Assembly (NCBI GenBank): GCA_030149405.1
Contig: JASBRM010000336.1
Location: 1-10,217 of the forward strand
Origin: Neptuniibacter sp.
Lineage (GTDB): Bacteria > Pseudomonadota > Gammaproteobacteria > Pseudomonadales > Balneatricaceae
DNA: 10,217 nucleotides
Reading direction: 5' to 3'
In this document: in pieces, positions 1 through 6,425 of the stretch
Numbering within the stretch: position 1 is the stretch's first letter
Layout: every line of letters starts with the position of its first letter
Made by a program: the position numbers and the translations under genes
Notes under the pieces: model-generated
What the model was told of the DNA's origin: nothing
What the model saw: only the letters and a program-made list of their open reading frames with translations
Databases searched by the model: none

Positions 1-318
1 TTGATTCGAAGAAAGTTTGGTCAGTCCAGCCCTGCGATTGAACATGCCGGAGTGAAACTTAATCAGGACAGTCAATGTGCTTTGGATTCAGCTGGTGGAG
101 AACATGAACTGACCGGAGTTGAATTTAAACTGCTCAGGTATTTGATGCTTAATCCAGGGAAAGTTATGTCTAAAACCCAGCTGAGTGAGCATGTTTACGA
201 GGAAGAGCAGTTGCGTGATAGCAATGTGATCGAAGTCTACATTAATCGGTTGCGCCAACGTTTTGGGAAAGAGTTTATCGAGACCCTTAGAGGTCAGGGC
301 TACAGGCTCAAGGGTTAG
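1..318 (+). CDS. OmpR/PhoB-family response regulator, C-terminal part (partial)
   Basis: This is the C-terminal winged-helix DNA-binding domain of a two-component response regulator. About 105 codons are visible and the frame is open at the left edge. The TTG at base 1 is not a credible start, because the receiver domain with its phospho-acceptor Asp should lie upstream. Visible signatures are the LTGVEFKLLRYLM helix (about residues 37-49), the NPGKVMSKTQL turn, the recognition helix DSNVIEVYINRLRQRF (about 73-88) and the closing wing ending in LRGQGYRL, which is diagnostic of OmpR/PhoB (Trans_reg_C) proteins. The kinase gene starts 3 nt after the stop, so the two form a cognate pair. The likely role is to bind direct repeats in target promoters when phosphorylated, perhaps including its own operon's promoter outside the window. 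The closest type is PhoP/QseB-like, but without the receiver domain the subfamily is uncertain. Confidence 0.93.
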   Translation: MIRRKFGQSSPAIEHAGVKLNQDSQCALDSAGGEHELTGVEFKLLRYLMLNPGKVMSKTQLSEHVYEEEQLRDSNVIEVYINRLRQRFGKEFIETLRGQGYRLKG

Positions 319-321
319 GTT

Positions 322-1671
322 ATGGGAAATCAGGCAACAGAGAGCAGAAGCTTTTCACTGGAAAAACGGATCCGCTATCGGCTGGTCCTTGCAATGCTGC
401 CTCTGCTCCTGGTGTTGATGTTCATTATCCACAAGAGCATTCATTTGCTTATCGATGAAATTGTGGTGGAGCGTTTACAGCATGATGCCTTAAGCCTGAT
501 TTCCGCTGTAACCGAAGTCGATGATGGCTGGAAGGTTGGCGTAGAAGCCCTGCCAGCGGTGTATCAACGCGTCAGATCAGGACATTACTTTATTCTGCAA
601 TGGAATGGAGGAGAGATACGTTCCCGTTCTTTGTGGGATAAAAAAGTGGATCCAAGCGATTTTGTCCAGGGAGACACAGAAGACTATCTCTATTTCTGGA
701 TTGACGAGGAATTTTGGGTTGTTCATCAACAGCCTTTTGTCAAAAAAGGTGAGGTATTCAACTTGTGGGTGGCGGAAGACATCTCCGAGATTGATCAGAA
801 GCAGAAAGTTTACGAGTACTTTCTGGCAGCCATTTTGGTGTTATTCACATTCATATTTATTTTTTGGCAAAGATCGGTCCTGAATAAAGGCTTCGCGTTG
901 CTAGAGCCGATCCAGAGAGCCCTGAAAGAAAATCAAACATCAGGTCAGCCCGAATTTCCTGAGAGGATTCCACAAGAAATCAAGGCACTGGTGGATTCGA
1001 TTAATTTGCTGGTGGACCGTTCCGCCCAACAGGTTGCTCGTTCACGAATGTCCGTTGGCAATCTCGCTCATGAGTTGAAACGTCCTTTACAGGAATTACA
1101 GATTATTGCATCGGAACTGAAAGACCCTGAGTCGCAACAGACTCTTAAACAGGTGATCAGAAAGTTACAAGAACGTATTGATGCTGAGCTCAAGCGGGCA
1201 CGGATATCAGGCAATCCAATGCCCGGCAATCTATTTAAGATTGATGAAGAAATACCTGTCTTGCAGGGCCTGTTGAATCGTATTTATGCAAAAGATATTG
1301 CTTTCAAATTGAATTCTAACATTGAGCTGCTGCCATTTGATCGTGATGACACCTTGGAGCTGTTAGGCAATCTTCTGGATAACGCCTGGAAGTATGCCTC
1401 CTCCACAGTGCATTTAAATATCAGCGGAGAAGGGCAGGGGTTTGCAATTCGTATTGAAGATGATGGCCCAGGTGTTGCCGCTGAGTGCTTCACTGAAATC
1501 AATCAGAGAGGCACTCGCATTGATGAACACAGTACCCGGCCTGGAGATGGTTTGGGGTTATCAATCTGTCAAGCCATTGTTGAAAGTTATAACGGAAAAA
1601 TCAGCTTCAGCCGCAGTGAACTCGGAGGTTTACGAGTCGATGTTGCTATTCAGAATAATATTGTTAATTAG
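322..1671 (+). CDS. PhoQ-like membrane sensor histidine kinase
   Basis: This 449-residue inner-membrane kinase should phosphorylate the regulator encoded just upstream. The layout is a short cytoplasmic N-terminus, TM1 (about 20-40), a periplasmic sensor of about 120 residues (45-163), TM2 (about 166-184), a HAMP-like linker, the dimerisation/phosphoacceptor helix with H250 in AHELKRPLQEL, and a HATPase_c domain. The ATPase domain shows an N-box (LGNLLDNAWKYA, N354), a G1 box (EDDGPGV, D381) and a G2 box (GDGLGLS, 408-414). The order and length fit PhoQ/QseC-type kinases. Position H+4 is Arg254 rather than the usual Thr/Asn of the ExxT/N phosphatase motif, so phosphatase activity may be weak or altered. 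The periplasmic domain is acidic in places (GDTEDY, DEEF), but the signal cannot be read from sequence. The next gene follows after 17 nt, which suggests the kinase is cotranscribed with the effector genes. Confidence 0.95.
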   Translation: MGNQATESRSFSLEKRIRYRLVLAMLPLLLVLMFIIHKSIHLLIDEIVVERLQHDALSLISAVTEVDDGWKVGVEALPAVYQRVRSGHYFILQWNGGEIRSRSLWDKKVDPSDFVQGDTEDYLYFWIDEEFWVVHQQPFVKKGEVFNLWVAEDISEIDQKQKVYEYFLAAILVLFTFIFIFWQRSVLNKGFALLEPIQRALKENQTSGQPEFPERIPQEIKALVDSINLLVDRSAQQVARSRMSVGNLAHELKRPLQELQIIASELKDPESQQTLKQVIRKLQERIDAELKRARISGNPMPGNLFKIDEEIPVLQGLLNRIYAKDIAFKLNSNIELLPFDRDDTLELLGNLLDNAWKYASSTVHLNISGEGQGFAIRIEDDGPGVAAECFTEINQRGTRIDEHSTRPGDGLGLSICQAIVESYNGKISFSRSELGGLRVDVAIQNNIVN

Positions 1672-1688
1672 CCAAGAGGACCGCAAAA

Positions 1689-2321
1689 ATGATCAGGCTA
1701 TGTACTACATGCTTACTTTTATTACTGGCTATGCCCGCACAAGCGAGTACTGAAATCGGTTCTGTTGCGATTTACTCGGATGGCAGTGTCGAGAAGTTGC
1801 TCGAAAAGAATTCAGAATGGTCTGTATGGCAGGATCAGAGAAAGCGTCTTTATAAAAAAGCCAACTACCCTCATTTCCCAATATTGCATTACCAGAAGTT
1901 CCCTGATCCCAGCGAGGGGTATCGACAGGAACTTGTATTTGGCTCACCGCTAAAAATACAAACTTTTGGTGGAGAGACCACAGCCAGTTATGAACTTCTG
2001 AAAACCAGTAAGAGCTCCAGTGGTAAAAAGTATTGGCAGTGTTCATATGCAGGAAAAGGTAAATACAAACTTGGATCTAAAAAATATAAAACCCAAAACT
2101 ATGACTGCACGCGAATCATCCTTAAGAAAGGCTTTTATCCTCAACAAAAAGAACAGCTCCTGCTGAAGTATTCTCCTACTTTGCAGGTTGTAGTTGATCG
2201 AAAACGTATTGATTCGAAGGGTAATAAGAAGCGGGTCAAACTGATTAAGATCCTGAAACCTGAAAAAGCAACGGCTAAACGTATTGCACGTGCTGTTTAC
2301 AAAATCAGAAACGAAAAGTGA
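1689..2321 (+). CDS. Small basic secreted protein of unknown function
   Basis: I do not recognise a family for this 210-residue protein. The N-terminus is a clear Sec signal peptide: MIR, a Leu-rich core at residues 9-14, then MPAQA followed by Ser, with likely cleavage after residue 19. The mature protein would be periplasmic or secreted. It is strongly basic, with about 32 Lys and 11 Arg overall, and Lys/Arg are concentrated in the C-terminal half. Two Cys in the mature part (WQCSY and YDCTR) sit about 22 residues apart and could form a disulphide. Many aromatic residues and alternating patterns suggest a beta-rich fold. A Shine-Dalgarno-like AGAGGA lies about 9 nt before the ATG. The gene lies between the kinase (17-nt gap) and the DUF1611-like gene (8-nt gap), so it is almost certainly in the operon. 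A role as accessory sensor protein or envelope binding protein is possible but unsupported. Confidence 0.85.
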   Translation: MIRLCTTCLLLLLAMPAQASTEIGSVAIYSDGSVEKLLEKNSEWSVWQDQRKRLYKKANYPHFPILHYQKFPDPSEGYRQELVFGSPLKIQTFGGETTASYELLKTSKSSSGKKYWQCSYAGKGKYKLGSKKYKTQNYDCTRIILKKGFYPQQKEQLLLKYSPTLQVVVDRKRIDSKGNKKRVKLIKILKPEKATAKRIARAVYKIRNEK

Positions 2322-2329
2322 GGTGACAT

Positions 2330-3385
2330 ATGTCTCGTATTCAGTCTGCAAAAAGAAGTTATGTCACCCGCAACGTCAATCTACAAGATGCTGATACTGT
2401 ATCAACTCAATTGCCAGAAGAGGGGGATCTGGTGCTTGCCAGAGTAGACCGCATCCGGCAACACGGCCGCTTAGAAAATACGGAAGGAAGAAGGGTTCAC
2501 TTGTTTAAAGGTGATGAGATGATATTAGTTGTCGGTAACCGCTATGCCACGGACCAGTTTCACGCCACCACTCCAACCGAACTTGGCAGTTGTCACTTAG
2601 TTGCTGCCGGAGGTATAGCGGCTAATGTGGTCGGTAAAAGTGCTCAGGTTAAACCGGCTACTGAGATTACCCTGATTGGCACTCTAATCGATAAAAGCGG
2701 CAACAAGCTGAATCTGAAAAGATACAAAAAAGTACAGCCCTCTTATTTACACCCAAATGCGGATTCTATACCGGTTCTGATGGTACTAGGCAGTGATATG
2801 AATAGCGGTAAAACCTCTATGGCGTGCTCTGCGATTCATGGCCTGAACCGAGCAGGATATAAGGTAGCGGGTTCAAAACTTACTGGTACTGGTGCGGGCC
2901 CGGACTATTGGAAGATGCTTGATGCTGGTGCTTATCGTGTCAGGGATTTTGTAGATGCAGGGCACCCAAGCACCGTTGGACTCTCAGCAAATAAGTTAAT
3001 TGATCTACTAAGAATTATTAAGTCCGATGCAAAACAGAACGGTGCTGATGTTCTGGTTGTTGAAGTCGCTGATGGTGTATTACAGCCAGACAATCAGAAG
3101 TTCTTATCTGATACGCGGCTGCTGAAAGAAATCTCAGGTTCTCTGGTCGCTGCTGATAGCGCTACGGCAGCAGTATATTGTTGTGAGCGTTTAATTCAGC
3201 AAGGCATACCGGTTTACGGTTTAGGTGGCTTGTTCACCCGTTCAGAATTGACTTCGGAAGAAGTGAATCTTCAGCTTGGTTTGCCAGTCTACAAACTAGA
3301 TGATTTACAGAAAGAAAATACCGCAAACTATCTGATGAACCTTCTTTCCCGGGAGCAGGCAAATGGTCTCCGCCGCGCTTTCTAA
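2330..3385 (+). CDS. DUF1611-like P-loop NTPase with N-terminal beta domain
   Basis: This 351-residue cytoplasmic protein has two parts. Residues about 30-140 form a beta-rich module starting GDLVLARVDRIRQHGRLE and running through GNRYATDQF and CHLVAAGGIAANV. Residues about 148-345 are a P-loop domain like the C-terminal domain of DUF1611. Its phosphate loop is G154-SDMNS-G160-K161-T162, the longer deviant form also seen in BioD/CobB/MobB-type enzymes. It is followed by TGTGAGPDYWKMLDAGA (185-201), RDFVDAGHPST (205-215), the Walker-B-like strand VLVVEVADG (241-249, E245) and GLGGLFTRSEL near the C-terminus. One DUF1611 protein, DgcN, is described as a D-glutamate N-acetyltransferase paired with the epimerase-like DgcA. 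No DgcA partner is present here and the N-terminal half differs, so that function should not be transferred. The reaction is unknown; nucleotide-dependent small-molecule chemistry is likely. The ATG has a GAGGTG ribosome-binding site overlapping the previous stop. The 3' end overlaps the ABC gene by 23 nt. Confidence 0.88.
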   Translation: MSRIQSAKRSYVTRNVNLQDADTVSTQLPEEGDLVLARVDRIRQHGRLENTEGRRVHLFKGDEMILVVGNRYATDQFHATTPTELGSCHLVAAGGIAANVVGKSAQVKPATEITLIGTLIDKSGNKLNLKRYKKVQPSYLHPNADSIPVLMVLGSDMNSGKTSMACSAIHGLNRAGYKVAGSKLTGTGAGPDYWKMLDAGAYRVRDFVDAGHPSTVGLSANKLIDLLRIIKSDAKQNGADVLVVEVADGVLQPDNQKFLSDTRLLKEISGSLVAADSATAAVYCCERLIQQGIPVYGLGGLFTRSELTSEEVNLQLGLPVYKLDDLQKENTANYLMNLLSREQANGLRRAF

Positions 3386-5012
3386 CAAACGTTGGTTACT
3401 GTTTGTGGTTCTGGCTTTTGTCGGGCTGGTGCAGTCTCTCTGTTTTCTGGGATTGGTTTATGCAGCTAAAGATTTCGTTGAAACCGGGACTTATCAACTG
3501 AAAACTCTGCATGGCCTTGTGGTGGTAGGCGCAATACTTTTATTGGCGCTAGGGCGATTTCTGGAACGCTATTTTGCTGAGCAGTTTGCACAGAATTATG
3601 TCATGCAGCTGAGAAAACAGATCTTCGAATTTTCGCTGAATCTACCGCCTTCGGATCGGGATCTGCTGAATGGCGGGGCTACCCTGCTGCGCTTAACTAA
3701 TGATATGAGTGCAATCCGGAACTGGTTGGTACAGGGCCTCGCCCCTCTTACCGTGTTAAGCGTTTGGATGTTGATTGCAGTTGCCGGGTTAGTACAGATT
3801 CACTGGACACTAGGGGTATTGCTGGTTCCCTGTTTGTTGCTGACCGCTCTGGGAAATTATCTGATTGGCACTTATCTCTATCAAACATCTGAGCGGGCAC
3901 GTAAAACCAGGGGGAACCTGATAAGGACAACTTCTGAAAAACTCAGGCAATTTTATTTGATCAAAGTATTCAATCAGAAAAGCAAAGAAAAGCGCCTGTT
4001 CCATAAAAGATCCAGAAGGTTACTCAAGCATCAAATCGCTAAAGCAAAGATGTCTGCGTTTCTACGAGGGTTTAATGAGGCAGCCCTGTTGGGAACCATC
4101 TTTGTGCTCTTTGTTTACGCTTTACAGCTTGAAGCTCAGGGGATCGTTTCTGTGCAATCAATAGCCGTACTTCTGACGGCTGGCTTGTACCTGTTATCAC
4201 AGATGCGTCGTCTCAGCAGGCTTTATGAACTATGGACACTGAAGAACGTAGCAGCAGATAAGCTTGCCGGGTTTCTGAAGCGTACCCCAGAGGATAATGA
4301 AGGGCGCAAAACCCTGCCCAACAGGCCATTTAAAATCAAACTTCGTAAAGTTGCTTTGAAACACAGGCTTTCGCCTATTACTGAGGAACTCGAGCAGTCC
4401 TCACGGGTAGCACTTATCGGAGGCCAGGGGGCAGGTAAGAGCTCTTTGCTGATGGCTTTAGCCGGGCTACTGCCTATTGATAAGGGCAAGATCGTTTTTA
4501 ATGGTAGGGACAGTGCTAATTTCCATCCTTCGCTCTGGGGTAAAACGGTGGCGCTGATCAGCCCACAAATTCCTCTGTTGCGTGGCAGCCTGCGATTTAA
4601 TCTGTTTTATGGTGCCCGCAAACAACAACAGGGGTTCACTGAGCAGGTATTAGAACTTACAAAGATCAGCCCCGAAGATCTGGATCAGATCTCTATTATG
4701 GAGTCTGGGCACAACCTGCCTGATGGTTTCCTCTTTAGGTTTAAGTTGGCTAGAGCATTGTTGCGTAAACCCAAATTACTGCTGATTGATAATGAACCGG
4801 CCTTAAAGGATCCAGAGGTGATTGAAATACTGAAACAACTGTTTGCAGTGTTTGATGGCCCGATTGTGGTAGCAGCAGAAATTCCAGAACTTTCCTGTTT
4901 CTTAACTGCCCGCTGGAAACTGGATAGACAGATCCAAGAGGCCGAGAAGTCACAATCAGGTTTTCAGAATGTGGTTCCATTTAAGGCACCTCTAGTTAAA
5001 GGAGAAGGTTAA
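3363..5012 (+). CDS. ABC exporter-type half-transporter with degenerate ATPase domain
   Basis: This 549-residue protein joins a six-helix ABC exporter membrane domain to one nucleotide-binding domain, as in CydC/CydD- or MsbA-like half-transporters. Predicted helices lie near residues 10-33, 49-66, 125-147, 148-172, 241-259 and 263-282. The ATPase part has a good Walker A (GGQGAGKSS, 353-361, K359) and a Q-loop (SPQ, Q402). The signature is LPDGF (452-456) instead of LSGGQ. Walker B is LLLID-NEP, with D476 followed by Asn477 where the catalytic Glu is expected. The H-loop position is Glu506 (VVAAEIPE) instead of His. The A-loop aromatic appears to be His334. ATP may bind, but hydrolysis by a homodimer looks impaired; it may pair with a second half-transporter encoded elsewhere or act as a non-canonical ATPase. 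The reading frame is intact and well preserved, so this is not obvious gene decay. The start ATG has GGGAG 7 nt upstream inside the preceding gene, and the stop overlaps the next start (TAATG). The substrate is unknown. Confidence 0.92.
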   Translation: MVSAALSNKRWLLFVVLAFVGLVQSLCFLGLVYAAKDFVETGTYQLKTLHGLVVVGAILLLALGRFLERYFAEQFAQNYVMQLRKQIFEFSLNLPPSDRDLLNGGATLLRLTNDMSAIRNWLVQGLAPLTVLSVWMLIAVAGLVQIHWTLGVLLVPCLLLTALGNYLIGTYLYQTSERARKTRGNLIRTTSEKLRQFYLIKVFNQKSKEKRLFHKRSRRLLKHQIAKAKMSAFLRGFNEAALLGTIFVLFVYALQLEAQGIVSVQSIAVLLTAGLYLLSQMRRLSRLYELWTLKNVAADKLAGFLKRTPEDNEGRKTLPNRPFKIKLRKVALKHRLSPITEELEQSSRVALIGGQGAGKSSLLMALAGLLPIDKGKIVFNGRDSANFHPSLWGKTVALISPQIPLLRGSLRFNLFYGARKQQQGFTEQVLELTKISPEDLDQISIMESGHNLPDGFLFRFKLARALLRKPKLLLIDNEPALKDPEVIEILKQLFAVFDGPIVVAAEIPELSCFLTARWKLDRQIQEAEKSQSGFQNVVPFKAPLVKGEG

Positions 5013-5824
5013 TGTTGCCTTTACCAGGAACTGAGAAAAGAGTGATTTTCCCTGCCGCCAACGCAATGCCAGTATGGATTTATCATCCTGAAAAGGTCGT
5101 TACTCCAGCCCGTTTGATCGTTGCAGTCCATGGGATCTCTCGTGAATATGAACAGCAGCTTGTGGCATATAAACGATTGGCAGATAAATTGGGGTGCTGG
5201 CTGGTGGTGCCTGAATTTAGCCGGAATGGCTTTCCCAGATATCAACAGCTGGCAAAAGATGCCAGCAGTCAAAGAGCCGATACTGAACTTAATACTGTGT
5301 TTGTGGCGCTTAAAGTGCAGTTACAACAACCGTTTCTGAAAATGCATCTTTGCGGTTATTCAGGAGGCGCACAGTTCGCTCATCGTTATGCATTGCTCTA
5401 TCCACAGAATATAGAATCACTCGTACTCTGTAGTGCGGGTTGGTACACCTTCCCGGATCAACAAACTGAATTCCCTTATGGTTTGGCAAAGTGGCCTTCC
5501 TGGTTGGGTAAATTAAGACTCACAGAAATGCTTAGCTTGCCAACTCTAGTTATGGTGGGAGAAGAGGATCTTAAAAGGGATAAAAGCCTAAGGAAATCGA
5601 AACCTTTAGATGCTCAACAAGGAAAAAACCGTGTAGAGAGAGCAGGTAGTTGGGTCACAGCAATGAACAAACAGCGACAAAAACTGACAGGTGAAAATGT
5701 TCGCTTTAGCCTCCTGTCAGATGTTGGGCACGATTTTAAAGCGAGCGCTGAAGCCGGTGAAATGATGACTCAAATTGAAGCATTCTGGAATGAAATTGGG
5801 AGAGAAAAAGTATGTGTGGCTTAA
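5012..5824 (+). CDS. Alpha/beta-hydrolase family protein, cytoplasmic
   Basis: This 270-residue alpha/beta hydrolase has no signal peptide or membrane segment, so it should act in the cytoplasm. The catalytic triad can be read in order: nucleophile elbow CGYSGGA with Ser117, acid GEED with Asp186, and base DVGHDF with His240. The oxyanion-hole strand is LIVAVHGISREYE, with His40-Gly41. Family members are esterases, lipases, peptidases or thioesterases; the substrate cannot be read here. The segment between strand 6 and the acid (YTFPDQQTEFPYGLAKWPSW) would be the short cap. The residues after Asp186 are basic and polar (KRDKSLRKSKP) and probably an exposed loop. The ATG shares its A with the stop codon of the ABC gene (TAATG) and is preceded by a strong AAGGAG ribosome-binding site, so the two are translationally coupled. 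The close link suggests the hydrolase acts on, or protects against, the transporter's cargo, but that is inference. Confidence 0.9.
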   Translation: MLPLPGTEKRVIFPAANAMPVWIYHPEKVVTPARLIVAVHGISREYEQQLVAYKRLADKLGCWLVVPEFSRNGFPRYQQLAKDASSQRADTELNTVFVALKVQLQQPFLKMHLCGYSGGAQFAHRYALLYPQNIESLVLCSAGWYTFPDQQTEFPYGLAKWPSWLGKLRLTEMLSLPTLVMVGEEDLKRDKSLRKSKPLDAQQGKNRVERAGSWVTAMNKQRQKLTGENVRFSLLSDVGHDFKASAEAGEMMTQIEAFWNEIGREKVCVA

Positions 5825-6216
5825 AAGTTTTTGGAGCTCTTGTTTTAGCCGGAGTGTTATCAGGTTGTCAGGTAAAACCTGAAAGTGCAGACCCCGTTCA
5901 GTTGTCTAAACAAGAGGTCACCTCCCTGTTTAAAGGTAAAACTGTAGAGTCTTTTAATCGTATCTCTGGTACTACCAGTTTTACCTATTATCACCCTGAT
6001 GGTAGTGTTGAACAGGAGCGTTTCTGGGAGCGCCGAACGGGCTATTGGAAAGTGAATGATAAGTCTGAAATCTGTCTTGCAATGGAAGGCAAACCTTTCA
6101 GTTGCAGGCATATCTTTTTAGAAGGTACAAAGTACTACAAATACCGGGTAGGTGATCAGGGGCAACTGGAAAAAATTATTCGCTATCGCCAGTTCATCCA
6201 GGGCAAAGCAATTTGA
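5812..6216 (+). CDS. Small outer-membrane lipoprotein, DUF995-like
   Basis: This 134-residue protein begins with a lipoprotein signal: a short N-terminus, a hydrophobic stretch FGALVLAGV and the lipobox LSG-C19. Gln at position +2 after the Cys, rather than Asp, predicts sorting to the outer membrane by the Lol system. The mature domain (about 35-125) carries LFKGKTVESFN, TSFTYYHPDGSVEQERF, GYWKVNDKSEICLAM and a paired Cys segment (CLAMEGKPFSC). This resembles the small DUF995-type beta domains of unknown function seen in many proteobacterial secreted proteins; that assignment comes from pattern memory and is moderate. The ATG overlaps the 3' end of the hydrolase gene by 13 nt and has GGGAGAG 7 nt upstream, so it is the last gene of the tight operon. 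Its placement suggests an envelope function linked to the ABC protein or the two-component sensor. Confidence 0.87.
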   Translation: MCGLKVFGALVLAGVLSGCQVKPESADPVQLSKQEVTSLFKGKTVESFNRISGTTSFTYYHPDGSVEQERFWERRTGYWKVNDKSEICLAMEGKPFSCRHIFLEGTKYYKYRVGDQGQLEKIIRYRQFIQGKAI

Positions 6217-6267
6217 ATCAAGAAGGATATTTAGTTTTTTGCAATAGGTATAGAGATCTTTATTACC

Positions 6268-6283
6268 AAAAGCTGAAGCTTTT
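6268..6283 (+). terminator. Possible weak terminator or inverted repeat after the operon
   Basis: AAAAGC-TGAA-GCTTTT is a perfect 6-bp inverted repeat with a 4-nt loop, followed by ATTTC. It lies 52 nt after the lipoprotein stop, where an operon terminator would be expected. The stem has only two GC pairs and the T run is broken, so it would be a weak terminator. It could instead be a regulator binding site. Confidence 0.35.
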
Positions 6284-6361
6284 ATTTCGAAACTATTTAG
6301 GAAAAATTAATTCATACTAATTAAGCAATTTTGAAAACAAAACGTTATCAAATTGTCACTA

Positions 6362-6375
6362 AGGCTGATTAGCCT
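6362..6375. repeat. Short inverted repeat upstream of phoX
   Basis: AGGCT-GATT-AGCCT is a perfect 5-bp inverted repeat with a 4-nt spacer, 56 nt before the phoX start codon. No T run follows, so it is not a standard terminator. Its place near the putative promoter makes an operator or a 5'-UTR hairpin possible, but a 5-bp repeat can arise by chance. Confidence 0.3.
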
Positions 6376-6391
6376 CCATCGTTCAGCGTTG

Positions 6392-6400
6392 TTTAATAAT
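6392..6400 (+). promoter_or_regulatory. Candidate -10 element of the phoX promoter
   Basis: TTTAATAAT contains two overlapping hexamers (TTTAAT and AATAAT), each matching TATAAT at 5 of 6 positions, about 31-39 nt before the ATG at 6431. No good -35 hexamer stands 16-18 nt upstream; the TTAGCC at 6369 matches only 3 of 6. An activator-dependent promoter would explain this, but the evidence is weak. Confidence 0.3.
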
Positions 6401-6417
6401 TAAACAGTTCTATGAGA

Positions 6418-6425
6418 TGAGGTGG
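6418..6425 (+). promoter_or_regulatory. phoX ribosome-binding site that decides the start
   Basis: TGAGGTGG includes GAGGTG, a 6-nt match to the anti-Shine-Dalgarno complement, ending 6 nt before the ATG at 6431. The in-frame GTG codons at 6422 and 6425 lie within or at the edge of this element and cannot be served by it, so the ATG is the better start. Confidence 0.75.

Noticed and set aside
1..3. TTG as the start of the response-regulator ORF
   Set aside because: The ORF begins at the window edge and contains only the DNA-binding domain; the receiver domain must lie upstream.
1729..2351. Antisense ORFs opposite the secreted-protein gene
   Set aside because: They have no ribosome-binding site or recognisable domain and lie opposite a gene with a clear signal peptide and good operon spacing.
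2330..3385. Calling the DUF1611-like gene dgcN (D-glutamate N-acetyltransferase)
   Set aside because: No dgcA neighbour is present and the N-terminal half does not look like DgcN; only the P-loop domain is shared.
3363..5012. Naming the ABC gene cydC or cydD
   Set aside because: The general architecture is similar, but the ATPase motifs are degenerate, no partner half is adjacent and no cytochrome bd genes are present.
1..6216. Anti-phage defence island
   Set aside because: No nuclease, helicase, toxin or other defence effector is visible; the set is envelope- and regulation-oriented.
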